A DNA stretch of 64,000 nt, taken from NCBI GenBank assembly GCA_016841745.1, contig JAENYO010000008.1, positions 1 to 64,000 of the forward strand, read 5' to 3'. Made by a program: the position numbers and the translations under genes. The DNA is from Acetomicrobium hydrogeniformans (GTDB lineage Bacteria; Synergistota; Synergistia; Synergistales; JAFGMB01). Below, in pieces: positions 51,166 to 61,167 of this stretch (position 1 is its first letter; each line of letters opens with the position of its first letter). The notes under the pieces are model-generated. The model searched no databases. It was not told where the DNA came from and was given only the letters and a program-made list of their open reading frames with translations.

Positions 51166-51201
51166 CACAACGTCAAGGTGGCACTGTGCCATGACGTTGT
51201 G
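51166..51201. promoter_or_regulatory. Long imperfect palindrome in the response-regulator/rpsO intergenic region
   Basis: cacaacgtca-agg-tggca-ctg-tgcca-tgacgttgtg: 15 pairs with one 3-nt bulge. Confidence 0.5.
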
Positions 51202-51227
51202 TGGAATTGATTGGAATTTCGAGATAC

Positions 51228-51256
51228 TTGCATAATAAAGGCTTGAATGCTAATAT
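51228..51256 (+). promoter_or_regulatory. Putative rpsO promoter
   Basis: TTGCAT-17 nt-TAATAT about 65-75 nt upstream of rpsO. Confidence 0.45.
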
Positions 51257-51330
51257 TCTTTAAACCCGATACTAGGATTTACAGCTACTGTTTTTCTTGG
51301 TTCTGGGAATTCGTATAAGAGGTGAGTCAA

Positions 51331-51597
51331 TTGTTACAGAAGGAACAGAAATCTGCTATCATCGAAGAATATCGAGCCCATGGTGCTGATACCGGATCGG
51401 CGGAGGTACAGGTCGCGATGCTGACCCAGAGGATCAGGGATCTCACTGAACATCTCAAGATTCACAAAAAGGACTTTCATTCAAAACGTGGTCTCTTAAA
51501 GATGGTAGGAACAAGAAGAAAACTATTAAGGTATCTGAAGAACAAGGATTTCAACAGATACAAGACACTGATCGAACGACTTGGGTTGCGCCACTGA
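51331..51597 (+). CDS. rpsO: 30S ribosomal protein S15
   Basis: [49 protein letters not shown]. Confidence 0.97.
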   Translation: MLQKEQKSAIIEEYRAHGADTGSAEVQVAMLTQRIRDLTEHLKIHKKDFHSKRGLLKMVGTRRKLLRYLKNKDFNRYKTLIERLGLRH

Positions 51598-51616
51598 TTC
51601 AAAAGTGGAGAGTCTG

Positions 51617-51649
51617 GTGCGAGGGCATACGTGCCCTCGCACTTTTTTT
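51617..51649 (+). terminator. Rho-independent terminator after rpsO
   Basis: gtgcgagggc-atacgt-gccctcgcac followed by T7. Confidence 0.92.
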
Positions 51650-51709
51650 GCTTTCATGTGGTATCATCTAAAGGTTAAACAAGGGATTGAAAATTGAGGA
51701 GGAAAACAA

Positions 51710-53971
51710 ATGTTAAAAAAATATTCCATCAATATTGGTGGACAGGAAATGATATTTGAGACAGGGAAACTTGCGAAACAGGCTTCTGGTTCCATCCTTG
51801 CTAGACAGGGAGAGACAGTAGTATTGACGACTGCATGTGTTACAGATTATGCAAGGGAGGGTATCGACTTTTTCCCACTTCTTGTCGATTTTGAAGAACG
51901 CTACTATTCTGCTGGAAAAATTCCTGGAGGTTTTATTAAAAGAGAGGGTAGACCTACCGAGACAGCAACTTTAAGCGCTCGTGTTATTGACAGATCAATA
52001 AGGTCCCTTTTCGAAGAAGATCTGAGAAATGATGTTCATGTTGTTGCGACCGTATTGGCAGTTGATCAAAAGAACCCACCAAACATCCTTGCAATAAATG
52101 CTGCTTCTGCTGCACTCATGATTTCTGATATTCCATGGGCTGGACCTGTAGGAGCGGTGCGTATAGGACTGATTGATAATGAATTGGTTGTCAACCCAAC
52201 TGAAGAGCTTATCCCCGAGAGTTCTCTTGACCTTATTGTTTCTGGCCATGCGGACGGTATTACCATGGTTGAAGCAGGTGCTAATGAAGTATCAGAATCT
52301 ATCCTTGTTGATGCGATTGAGCTTGCCCAGTCCGAAATTGTCAAGATAGTTGAACTTCAGCTTCAAATGCAGAAGGAGATCGGACTTCCCAAGAAAGAGA
52401 TCCTTAAACCAGTTGTTATAAGTGAGATCGATAACTGGCTTGGAAGCGAGCTACAGGAAACTATTTCTGAGGCCGTCAAAATCCATGAAAAGAAACCCAG
52501 ATCTGAAAAAATTAAAATAGCCACGGAAAAAGCTCTTGAATACTTTATGGATAAGACCCCCGGATCTGAAAAATATATTATGGCAAGCATAGACCGAATG
52601 GTGAAAAAATCAATGAGGTCCGCTATCCTTATTGAAAAGGTAAGGGCTGATGGACGCAGAATGGATGAGGTCAGACCTATTTCATGTGAAACGAATGTTC
52701 TTCCCAGGGTCCACGGTTCTGCTCTGTTCACCAGAGGAGAAACACAGTCCCTTGCTACTACGACACTTGGTATGATGGGACAGGATGACCAGATGCTCGA
52801 TGGCTTGAAAAAAGATGAGCCTAACAAACGTTTCCTGCTGCATTACAACTTCCCCCCATATTCTGTGGGAGAGGTACGCCCGATGAGAGGGCCAGGTAGG
52901 AGAGAAATTGGACATGGAGCTCTTGCTGAAAGGGCATTGAAGCCAATGATACCTTCGGAACAGGAATTTCCTTATGTCATGAGAGTCGTTTCCGATATTC
53001 TTGAATCTAATGGTTCCAGTTCTCAGGCTTCTATCTGCGGTGGAAGTCTTTCACTCATGAGCGCTGGGGTACCTGTGAAAAAACACGTCGCTGGAATTGC
53101 TATGGGATTAATCAAAGAGGGACAGGAAGTTGAGATTCTTACTGATATCCAGGGGCTTGAAGATCATTATGGTGATATGGATTTCAAAGTGGCCGGTACC
53201 CGTGATGGAGTAACAGCTCTTCAGATGGATAATAAGGCCGGAGGAATAACTCGTCCCATCCTTGAATCTGCCCTCGAACAGGCACGAAAGGGAAGACTTC
53301 ATATTCTTGAAAAAATGGAAGAAGCTATAAGCGAACCTTCTTCTCTTTCCAGTTCAGCGCCCAGAATACATGTTATGACAATAGATACTGAAAAGATCCG
53401 TGATCTTATAGGACCAGGTGGGAAAACCATCAAAGGAATAATCCAGAAGACAGGTGTAAAGATGAATGTAGAGGATTCCGGCCAGGTCTACATTTCAGCA
53501 CCAGCCCAGGAAACTCTGGACGAAGCTATTGCCATGGTAGAAGCCCTTACTAAAGAGGTTGTAGCTGGAGAGATATATCTTGGTACTGTAACCCGGTTGA
53601 TGAACTTTGGTGCCTTTGTTGAGATCCTTCCTGGTAAAGAAGGTCTTCTGCACATAAGTGAGGTAAGCAAGCACAGGCTACCTAAGATCGAGGATGCATT
53701 TAAGGTCGGAGATCAGGTCCTGGTAATGATTAAAGAAATTGATGATATGAAAAGAACCAACCTTACTCGGAGACGTCTGTTGCAGGACGAAAACGCAGTT
53801 ATTGAAGCTGGCTTTGCAGAGAATCTGCCTTCGGAGATAGAAAGAGAAAAGGGTTTTGAAACTCTAAGCGCTTCTTCTGATGAGACTTCGAAACCTTCCG
53901 GACCGAGGGGTGATCACCCCAGAGGTGATCATTCAAGAAGCCGGACTAGCCGTCCAAGGGGACAAAGATAG
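51710..53971 (+). CDS. pnp: Polyribonucleotide nucleotidyltransferase
   Basis: RNase PH repeats, KH ([15 protein letters not shown]) and S1 domain; 753 aa. Confidence 0.98.
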   Translation: MLKKYSINIGGQEMIFETGKLAKQASGSILARQGETVVLTTACVTDYAREGIDFFPLLVDFEERYYSAGKIPGGFIKREGRPTETATLSARVIDRSIRSLFEEDLRNDVHVVATVLAVDQKNPPNILAINAASAALMISDIPWAGPVGAVRIGLIDNELVVNPTEELIPESSLDLIVSGHADGITMVEAGANEVSESILVDAIELAQSEIVKIVELQLQMQKEIGLPKKEILKPVVISEIDNWLGSELQETISEAVKIHEKKPRSEKIKIATEKALEYFMDKTPGSEKYIMASIDRMVKKSMRSAILIEKVRADGRRMDEVRPISCETNVLPRVHGSALFTRGETQSLATTTLGMMGQDDQMLDGLKKDEPNKRFLLHYNFPPYSVGEVRPMRGPGRREIGHGALAERALKPMIPSEQEFPYVMRVVSDILESNGSSSQASICGGSLSLMSAGVPVKKHVAGIAMGLIKEGQEVEILTDIQGLEDHYGDMDFKVAGTRDGVTALQMDNKAGGITRPILESALEQARKGRLHILEKMEEAISEPSSLSSSAPRIHVMTIDTEKIRDLIGPGGKTIKGIIQKTGVKMNVEDSGQVYISAPAQETLDEAIAMVEALTKEVVAGEIYLGTVTRLMNFGAFVEILPGKEGLLHISEVSKHRLPKIEDAFKVGDQVLVMIKEIDDMKRTNLTRRRLLQDENAVIEAGFAENLPSEIEREKGFETLSASSDETSKPSGPRGDHPRGDHSRSRTSRPRGQR
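53907..53920. repeat. 14-bp perfect palindrome GGGGTGATCACCCC inside pnp 3' end
   Basis: Read directly; next to a further GGTGATCA. Confidence 0.85.
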
Positions 53972-54002
53972 TAAGTTATTCTTGAGAAACCCAGGGCGAA
54001 AA

Positions 54003-54449
54003 ATGACAAAAATAACTGTAAAAGTGAAACGTGACTCTAGAGCAAAGGAATTCGGTCTACCTGCTTACGAAACTTGCAACTCAGCAGGTCTTGATTTGAG
54101 GTCGATGGATAGTTTAAGGATAGAACCTGGTGCTCGGGTTCTAGTTTCAACAGGATTATACATTGAACTTCCACCTGGTTTTGAAGCCCAGATCAGGCCT
54201 AGAAGTGGCCTTGCTATTAAGTATGGAGTAACAGTCCTGAATTCCCCAGGCACTATTGATGCCGATTATCGGGGTGAAGTTAAAGTAATCCTTATAAATC
54301 ATGGGAAACAAGAGCACACCATAGTTCCTGGAGACAGGATCGCGCAGATTATAGTGTCACCTGTAACACAGATCGTGTGGAATGAACAGTATGTCCTTTC
54401 GGAGACACAACGGGGAGCAGGAGGTTTCGGAAGTACCGGCTCCAGCTGA
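54003..54449 (+). CDS. dut: dUTP diphosphatase
   Basis: [49 protein letters not shown] 54003. Confidence 0.95.
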   Translation: MTKITVKVKRDSRAKEFGLPAYETCNSAGLDLRSMDSLRIEPGARVLVSTGLYIELPPGFEAQIRPRSGLAIKYGVTVLNSPGTIDADYRGEVKVILINHGKQEHTIVPGDRIAQIIVSPVTQIVWNEQYVLSETQRGAGGFGSTGSS

Positions 54450-54462
54450 ATAGGATGAGCCA

Positions 54463-54490
54463 TTGACCCTAACCTGGTAAATGGTATAAA
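54463..54490 (+). promoter_or_regulatory. Putative promoter of thrS T-box transcript
   Basis: TTGACC-16 nt-TATAAA. Confidence 0.55.
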
Positions 54491-54496
54491 ATGCTC

Positions 54497-54764
54497 TTAA
54501 TCTAAAGTAATCTATTGCGATGAAGGGAAGAGTACCTTCTGGAAATCACACAGAGAGGGATCTTGTTACGCTGAGAGAGTTCCCGTGATTGAATTTAGGG
54601 AAGACCATCCTGGAGCAGATGTCGAAGCCAATTGGATAAGGCATCGGGGAATGCCCCTTACAGCTGTTAGAGAGCCGGAACCTCCAGGTTTCGGAAATGG
54701 AGTGGAACCGCGAACCAGCCCACGTCGTCTCCATAAAGGAGAGACGTGGGCATATTTTTTTTTT
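54497..54764 (+). promoter_or_regulatory. T-box riboswitch (thrS leader), candidate specifier ACC (54604-54606)
   Basis: gcGATGAAGGGAAGAGTA stem I element, conserved T-box AGTGGAACCGCG (54701-54712), then terminator hairpin and T-run. Confidence 0.92.
54718..54764 (+). terminator. T-box regulated terminator upstream of thrS
   Basis: gcccacgtcgtctccataaaggagagacgtgggc followed by a long T-run. Confidence 0.9.
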
Positions 54765-54776
54765 GGAGGCGATATA

Positions 54777-56672
54777 ATGTTTACTTTCAAAGGGCCAGAA
54801 GGTCTATCTATTCAGGGAACCGAAATGAATGCTTTTGAAATATTGAAACGGTTCAGACTTCATCAAGGAGCATTGGCAGCCAGGGTAAATTCATGTGTTG
54901 TCGACCTGTCAACCGTTGTTTCGGAGGATGCATTTGTTGAACCAATTTATGCTGATTCCGAGGAGGGCTTGGATGTTCTTCGTCATTCAACGGCCCATCT
55001 TATGGCACAAGCTGTAGAGATCCTTTATCCCGGCACCAGATTTGGTATCGGTCCTTCGATTAAAGATGGCTATTACTATGATATGGATGTAGATAAAAAA
55101 ATATCAGAAGAGGATCTTCCAGAGATCGAGAAACAAATGAAGAGGCTTGTAAAAAGAGCTTATCCCTTAGAAAGATTAGTTCTTTCGAAAGAAGATGCCA
55201 TTGATCTTTTCAAAGAAAAACATAATGTGTACAAGGTCGAACTTATTAAGGAAATCGATGACTCGACTGTTACTATTTACAAGCAGGGAGACTATGTGGA
55301 TCTCTGCAGGGGACCACATGTCCGAAATACATCACAATTAGGAAACTTCAAGCTTCTTTCTGTTGCTGGTGCATATTGGCGCGGAAGTGAAAAGAATGTA
55401 ATGCTTACAAGGATATACGGGACAGCCTTTGGAGACAAGGAAAGCCTGGAAACATATATTAGAAAGATGGAGGAAGCCCGTAACAGGGATCACCGGAAAC
55501 TTGGCAAGGAACTCGAATTGTTCAGCCTCCAGCCCGAAGGTCCAGGTTTCCCCTTCTTTCACCCTAAAGGTATGGTTATACTGAATAAACTGACAGATTT
55601 CTGGAGAAAGGCTCACACCAAGGCGGGTTACTGCGAGATAAGGACTCCCCTTATTCTTGATCAGAGCCTATGGATAAGATCCGGTCACTGGGACCATTAC
55701 AGGGAAAACATGTATTTTACAGAAATAGACGAGCAACCCTATGCTATTAAACCGATGAATTGTCCTGGTGGAATTCTGGTCTATAAAAATCAGATCCACA
55801 GCTACAGGGAACTTCCTCTTAGAATGGCGGAGCTGGGTACTGTACATAGACATGAAAAATCAGGAGTGTTGCATGGACTGATGCGAGTTAGATGTTTTAC
55901 TCAGGATGATGCACACATCTATTGTACACCAGAACAAGTAACGGAAGAAATCATTGGAATTATGAAGCTTTCCAAATACATTTATAAAGATGTCTTCGGT
56001 TTCGATTATCATGTAGAACTATCTACAAAACCAGAGAATGCCATGGGGGATCCTGAAATGTGGTCCAAAGCTGAGGCAGCCCTTGAAGATGCACTGAAAC
56101 GATCCGGGATACCCTACAGGATAAATCCTGGCGACGGTGCATTTTATGGTCCCAAGATAGATTCTCACCTTGAAGACTGTATTGGAAGAACCTGGCAATG
56201 CGGAACCTGTCAGCTCGACTTCCAGATGCCGGAAAGGTTTGACCTTAATTATATTGGTTCAGATGGTGAGTCTCATCGTCCTGTTATGCTTCATCGAACT
56301 GTGCTTGGAAGTCTTGAGAGATTCTTCGGGATATTGATCGAACATTTTGCGGGTGCTTTTCCTTTCTGGATAGCACCTGTGCAGGTTCGAATACTGGCAG
56401 TGAACGATGAAGTTCATCCTTATGCACTGGAAACAAGGAACATCCTCCAGTCTCATGATATAAGATGTGAAATTGACTTCCGTGATGAGAAACTGGGCAA
56501 AAAGATTCGGGATGCACAAATGCAGAAAGTTCCTTACATGCTTGTCATAGGTGATCGTGAAGTTGAAAACAAACAGGTAGCCGTGCGCGAAAGATCCAGG
56601 GGCGACCTGGGGGCTATGAATATTGAGGAGTTGATACTTCTCTTTGATTCAGAATTCAATCCCCTTTCTTAA
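54777..56672 (+). CDS. thrS: Threonyl-tRNA synthetase
   Basis: DVLRHSTAHLMAQAVEILYPGTRFGIGP...DLCRGPHV; ATG 54777 after ttggaggc; the track's 54585 start lies in the leader. Confidence 0.97.
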   Translation: MFTFKGPEGLSIQGTEMNAFEILKRFRLHQGALAARVNSCVVDLSTVVSEDAFVEPIYADSEEGLDVLRHSTAHLMAQAVEILYPGTRFGIGPSIKDGYYYDMDVDKKISEEDLPEIEKQMKRLVKRAYPLERLVLSKEDAIDLFKEKHNVYKVELIKEIDDSTVTIYKQGDYVDLCRGPHVRNTSQLGNFKLLSVAGAYWRGSEKNVMLTRIYGTAFGDKESLETYIRKMEEARNRDHRKLGKELELFSLQPEGPGFPFFHPKGMVILNKLTDFWRKAHTKAGYCEIRTPLILDQSLWIRSGHWDHYRENMYFTEIDEQPYAIKPMNCPGGILVYKNQIHSYRELPLRMAELGTVHRHEKSGVLHGLMRVRCFTQDDAHIYCTPEQVTEEIIGIMKLSKYIYKDVFGFDYHVELSTKPENAMGDPEMWSKAEAALEDALKRSGIPYRINPGDGAFYGPKIDSHLEDCIGRTWQCGTCQLDFQMPERFDLNYIGSDGESHRPVMLHRTVLGSLERFFGILIEHFAGAFPFWIAPVQVRILAVNDEVHPYALETRNILQSHDIRCEIDFRDEKLGKKIRDAQMQKVPYMLVIGDREVENKQVAVRERSRGDLGAMNIEELILLFDSEFNPLS

Positions 56673-56830
56673 TATTGCTGAATCAGAATGTATGTGATAT
56701 AGTAACCCGGATCGGATAATGAATAGCAAAAGCAGAGGAGTAAACCGACCTCTCACCTGGCGACCATAGGAGTTTCCGGGTCTTGTGGATCATATCAGTG
56801 AAGGCTGATTTTGATTTTTAGTCAAACTAC

Positions 56831-56860
56831 AAGGGTCGGGATTTATCCCGGCCCTTTTTA
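56831..56860 (+). terminator. Hairpin plus T-run in infC leader (thrS terminator or infC attenuator)
   Basis: gggtcggga-ttta-tcccggccc-ttttta. Confidence 0.75.
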
Positions 56861-56885
56861 TATTATTTTATGGAGGTGAAAAGCT

Positions 56886-57434
56886 ATAGCTAAAAAAGGT
56901 GAAGACGAACCTCGCGTAAATGAAGAAATTACTTCCCGTGAGGTTCTATTGATTGATGATAGTGGAGCGAAACTAGGTGTAATACCTCTTCCGAAGGCAT
57001 TGGAACTTGCGGAGGGAAAGGAACTGGATCTTGTTGAGGTCGCACCTCAGGCAAACCCTCCTGTCTGTCGTATTTTGGATTATGGTAAGTTCAGGTACCA
57101 ACAGCAGAAGCGAGAAAAAGACGCCAGAAAAAAACAAAAAGTCCAGACTCTTAAGGAAATGAAGATGAGGCCGAAGATTGATGAACATGACTATAATTTC
57201 AAGGTCAAGGCTATCATCAACTTTCTGAAAAATGGGCATAGGGTTAAGGTTTCAGTGTTTTTTAGAGGTAGGGAAATGGCTTTCCTTAACAGGGGACGCG
57301 AGGTTCTCGATAGAGTGATGAAGGATTGCGAAGGACTTGGGAAGGTTGAATCCCTGCCGAGGATGGAAGGCCGTTATATGAGAATGCTTATGACGCCAAT
57401 TTCAACATATAAGGAAACTGAAAAGGAAGATTGA
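56886..57434 (+). CDS. infC: Translation initiation factor IF-3 with apparent AUA start codon
   Basis: ggaggtg-7 nt-ATA GCT AAA AAA GGT GAA GAC GAA CCT CGC GTA AAT GAA GAA ATT = (M)AKKGEDEPRVNEEITSREVLLIDDSGAKLGV; no in-frame ATG/GTG/TTG upstream of TTG 56949. Confidence 0.93.
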   Translation: MAKKGEDEPRVNEEITSREVLLIDDSGAKLGVIPLPKALELAEGKELDLVEVAPQANPPVCRILDYGKFRYQQQKREKDARKKQKVQTLKEMKMRPKIDEHDYNFKVKAIINFLKNGHRVKVSVFFRGREMAFLNRGREVLDRVMKDCEGLGKVESLPRMEGRYMRMLMTPISTYKETEKED

Positions 57435-57493
57435 TCTTTTCATTCAGATATATAAGGCAATAGTCAATTCTGCAATTGGAAGGAGGTATTTTC

Positions 57494-57691
57494 GTGCCCA
57501 AACTTAAATCCCATTCCGGGGCCAAAAAAAGGTTCTCTTTCAGTGGCTCAGGCAAGGTGTCTTACAAAAAGAATGGTAGAGGTCATCTTCTCAGAAAGAA
57601 GAATTCTGCCAGATTACGCAGACTCCGTGACAAAGGGTTCCTTTCTGATACTCTTGTTGAAACAATGAAAAAACTGCTTCCCTATGGATAA
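57494..57691 (+). CDS. rpmI: 50S ribosomal protein L35
   Basis: GTG start; PKLKSHSGAKKRFSFSGSGKVSYKKNGRGHLLRKK. Confidence 0.96.
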   Translation: MPKLKSHSGAKKRFSFSGSGKVSYKKNGRGHLLRKKNSARLRRLRDKGFLSDTLVETMKKLLPYG

Positions 57692-57740
57692 GGATCGTAA
57701 CAGTAACAATACTATTGAATGATGAAAGAGGTGGCAAGCG

Positions 57741-58100
57741 ATGCCTCGTGTTAAAGGCGGTAGCGCAAGCGATAGAAAAAGAAAGAAGCTCTTTTCTATC
57801 ACCAAGGGGTATTTTGGTAGAAAGAAAAATGTTTATAGAAGAGCCAGAGAGGCTTACCTTCACTCTCTGTCAAATGCTTATAAGGATCGCAAACTGCGTA
57901 AGCGGGATTTCCGCAGGCTTTGGATAACCAGGATAAATGCAGCTGCAAGGTCCAACGGTATGAGTTACAGCAGCTTTATGAACGGCCTGAAGAAAACCGG
58001 GATTGAAATTAATAGGAAAATGCTTGCAGATCTTGCTGTTCATGATATGCCAGCATTTGAAGGTCTCGTTTCCAAAGCGAAGGTTGCTCTGGGGAAATAA
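57741..58100 (+). CDS. rplT: 50S ribosomal protein L20
   Basis: [38 protein letters not shown]. Confidence 0.98.
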   Translation: MPRVKGGSASDRKRKKLFSITKGYFGRKKNVYRRAREAYLHSLSNAYKDRKLRKRDFRRLWITRINAAARSNGMSYSSFMNGLKKTGIEINRKMLADLAVHDMPAFEGLVSKAKVALGK

Positions 58101-58102
58101 AT

Positions 58103-59422
58103 TTGCGAACTTACAGTTCTCTGAAAGTTGAGCGAACAATATTACTCGGGTTCCTGTCATTTATTGTGATAGGAACCCTACTCATTTGGACTGCCAATTA
58201 TTCAGGTGAACGACAAATCAGTATGATAGATGCTATGTTTACTTCTACCTCTGCCATATGTGTTACAGGTCTTGTTGTTATTGATACAGGAAAAGACCTT
58301 GTTCCTTTATCTCAGGCCATTCTGTTGATCCTGATCCAGCTTGGCGGTCTGGGTGTTATGACAGCTGCAACGACCATGCTTCTTCTTTTGCGACAGAGGA
58401 TAGGCATAAGGCAGAGACTCCTTTTCGTCGGTAGTCTTGGAATAGATAGCCCTGCAGGTGCGGTGAGACTATTAATGAAAGTTCTCCAGATAACTCTGAT
58501 CATAGAAACCCTTGGGGTCATCCCCCTTTTCTTTTCTTTTAACAGGGATTTACCCTGGATCAAGGCTTTATATTATGCTGTTTTTCACAGTGTAAGTTCT
58601 TTTTGTAACGCAGGTTTTTCTCCTATAACATCCAGCCTTGAAATGTATTCTCAGGACCTGATTATTCCAGGAACTGTTATGATACTTATAATTATGGGCG
58701 GAATGGGTTTTCTTCCCCTTGTAAACCTGATCGGTTTTATCAGAGGAAAAGAGAGGCTGAACATTCATTCCCGACTGGTGTTAGCCACAACAATTATCCT
58801 TATTGTCCTCGGGACTTTTCTTATTGGGGTTACAGAGTGGGAACATAGTTTAAAAAATCTTGCGCAGGGCTGGAAGGTATGGAATGCCCTTTTTCAGAGT
58901 GTTACACCAAGGACTGCTGGGTTTGATACAGTTCCCATTTCGGAATTTTCATCTTCTGGCATACTGTTCTTATGTATTCTTATGATAATTGGAGCTTCTC
59001 CAGGGTCTACAGGGGGAGGGGTCAAGACAACTACCTTTGGTGTTCTGATCCTTTCTTCCTGGAACTTTCTCAGAGGAAGAAGAAATACAGTAATATGGAA
59101 CAGATCGATCCACAATGAAAATATACTCAGATCTCTTGCTATTTTTGTTATGTACCTTGGAACAATACTCTTTGCAACAACATTTCTTTCTCTCTTGGAG
59201 ACTCTACCATTCCGGGATATTGTATTTGAGGTTATCTCTGCTCTGGGGACGGTAGGGTTATCAACGGGTATTACCATGTCCCTTTCAACCTCTGGGAAAC
59301 TGGTTCTGATGGTATTGATGTTCTGGGGCAGGATAGGGATACTGACCTTTATTTACGGAATCTTATCAAGAGAATCAGATACGGATATTTCTTACGCTAA
59401 AGCTAATATACCAATAGGGTAG
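58103..59422 (+). CDS. ktrB: TrkH/KtrB-family potassium uptake protein
   Basis: FTSTSAICVTGLVVIDTG..., SVSSFCNAGFS, IGASPGSTGGGVKTTT selectivity-filter-like repeats. Confidence 0.9.
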   Translation: MRTYSSLKVERTILLGFLSFIVIGTLLIWTANYSGERQISMIDAMFTSTSAICVTGLVVIDTGKDLVPLSQAILLILIQLGGLGVMTAATTMLLLLRQRIGIRQRLLFVGSLGIDSPAGAVRLLMKVLQITLIIETLGVIPLFFSFNRDLPWIKALYYAVFHSVSSFCNAGFSPITSSLEMYSQDLIIPGTVMILIIMGGMGFLPLVNLIGFIRGKERLNIHSRLVLATTIILIVLGTFLIGVTEWEHSLKNLAQGWKVWNALFQSVTPRTAGFDTVPISEFSSSGILFLCILMIIGASPGSTGGGVKTTTFGVLILSSWNFLRGRRNTVIWNRSIHNENILRSLAIFVMYLGTILFATTFLSLLETLPFRDIVFEVISALGTVGLSTGITMSLSTSGKLVLMVLMFWGRIGILTFIYGILSRESDTDISYAKANIPIG

Positions 59423-59434
59423 GAGGCTTTTCAA

Positions 59435-60130
59435 ATGGTTTCAAAAAGAAAGATGATACTTGTCGTAGGACTTGGACGCTTCGGGATATCTCTTTGTGAA
59501 AAGCTGGTATCCCTGGAACAGCATGTTGTGGCTGTTGATAGAAATCCTGCAAAGGTTCAGGAAATGGCAGAGATTGTTGATCTATGTGCCCAGATTGATG
59601 CAACAGATGAAGATTCACTGATAAAAGTTGGTGCTAAGGAAGCTGACATTGCAGTCGTTACAATTGGTGAAAACATAGAAGCGAGCGTTCTTGCAACTAC
59701 AATTCTGAAAGGCTTCGAGATACCCCACCTTGTTGCTCGGGCTCAAACTAACCTGCATGCCAGAGTTCTTGCCAGGGTGGGTGCCCATAAAGTTATTTTT
59801 CCAGAAAGAGACATGGGGCAAAGGGTAGCTGAACAGTTTATCCATCCCTGGTTATCACGTTTTTCACAACTTCCGGGTGCCGGCTTTCTTGTTGGCGAGA
59901 TCACACCCTTATCTGATATGATCGGTAAAACACTTGCTGAATTGCGTTTCCGGTCCAAATATGATGCAATGGTCCTTTTATTCAACAGGGAAGGTTCATT
60001 TTTCCTTCCCAATGCGGATTCTGTTATTCATGATGGAGATCGACTTCTCGTAGCAGGTCGTAAGGAATCACTCAGCACATGGGTTACTGAACTCGAAGAA
60101 TATAATGGCAAGGGAGGAAATGGGCGATGA
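59435..60130 (+). CDS. ktrA: TrkA/KtrA-family potassium channel regulatory subunit (RCK)
   Basis: KMILVVGLGRFGISLCEKL Rossmann motif; TrkA-C domain. Confidence 0.93.
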   Translation: MVSKRKMILVVGLGRFGISLCEKLVSLEQHVVAVDRNPAKVQEMAEIVDLCAQIDATDEDSLIKVGAKEADIAVVTIGENIEASVLATTILKGFEIPHLVARAQTNLHARVLARVGAHKVIFPERDMGQRVAEQFIHPWLSRFSQLPGAGFLVGEITPLSDMIGKTLAELRFRSKYDAMVLLFNREGSFFLPNADSVIHDGDRLLVAGRKESLSTWVTELEEYNGKGGNGR

Positions 60131-61167
60131 AGGACATTCTTGAAAACATCCAATCTATCAGCGAGGAATTTGATCTTTCTCTTACGAATGTTTCAAATAC
60201 TTCGGAAATAATGGATCTTAAGGTTCGATTCCTGGGGAAAAAGGGTAAGGTAACCTCCCTTCTGAGGCTTCTAGGTAGCCTTCCTGCTGAGAAAAGACCT
60301 GCTGCAGGAAATGCAGTTAATGAATTGCGTAATACCATTGAAAGCATCATTCAGGAGAAAACTCTTGCTCTCAAAAACGATGAACTGAGACAAATGGAAC
60401 TGCAGGATCTTATTGATGTTACCTTACCAGCCAAGAGCAGACCTTCTGGTGGGTTTCATCCAGTAGTCGAGGCTACAAATGATGTTCTTAAAATCATGAC
60501 TGGTCTGGGTTTTACGGTTGTTCTGGGACCTGAAATAGAAGAAGATTACTACAATTTTGAGGCGTTGAACATTCCGCCCCATCATCCTGCAAGAGATATG
60601 CAAGATACCTTTTATTTTGATGATGGCCGGGTCCTTAGAACCCATACATCACCTGTCGAAGTAAGGTCTATGCTCAAATATGGAGCTCCGATAAGGATCA
60701 TATGTCCTGGAAGAGTTTACAGAAAAGATAGCGATCCTACTCATTCTCCAATGTTCCATCAGTTGGAAGGACTTCTTATCGATGAAGATATTTCCATAGC
60801 AGATCTCAAGGGTTGTCTAGATGTTCTTCTTGATTCCTTTTTTAACAAGGAACTCAAAAAACGTTACAGAGCAAGTTATTTCCCCTTCACGGAGCCTTCT
60901 CTTGAACTTGATATTGAATGTATTGCCTGCTCCGGATCAGATCCTGGATGCCGAATCTGCAGGGGAAGTGGCTGGCTTGAAATATGCGGTCTCGGCATGA
61001 CCCATCCCAATGTTCTGAGATCAGGTAATATTGATCCTGAAAAGTACAACGGGTTTGCATGGGGACTGGGTCTGGATCGATTAGCTATGCTTAAGTACGG
61101 ATTAAATGATCTGAGAACCCTTTTTGAAGGCAATGTACCTTATCTTCTCTCAGGGAGGGAAGCATAA
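60127..61167 (+). CDS. pheS: Phenylalanyl-tRNA synthetase alpha subunit
   Basis: PHHPARDMQDTFYFDDGRVLRTHTSPVEVRSM; GLGLDRLAMLKYG. Confidence 0.97.
   Translation: MKDILENIQSISEEFDLSLTNVSNTSEIMDLKVRFLGKKGKVTSLLRLLGSLPAEKRPAAGNAVNELRNTIESIIQEKTLALKNDELRQMELQDLIDVTLPAKSRPSGGFHPVVEATNDVLKIMTGLGFTVVLGPEIEEDYYNFEALNIPPHHPARDMQDTFYFDDGRVLRTHTSPVEVRSMLKYGAPIRIICPGRVYRKDSDPTHSPMFHQLEGLLIDEDISIADLKGCLDVLLDSFFNKELKKRYRASYFPFTEPSLELDIECIACSGSDPGCRICRGSGWLEICGLGMTHPNVLRSGNIDPEKYNGFAWGLGLDRLAMLKYGLNDLRTLFEGNVPYLLSGREA

Noticed and set aside
53880-54002. N-terminal extension of dut in the ORF track
   Set aside because: Overlaps the end of pnp in another frame; conserved dUTPase sequence begins after ATG 54003.
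54585-54776. N-terminal extension of thrS in the ORF track
   Set aside because: This stretch is the T-box riboswitch; the conserved ThrRS N-terminus starts at ATG 54777 after a good RBS.
60127-61167. Cys-rich insertion in PheS (CIACSGSDPGCRICRGSGW)
   Set aside because: A Cys-rich CxxC-type insert before GWLEI is familiar in many anaerobes' PheS; not unusual.
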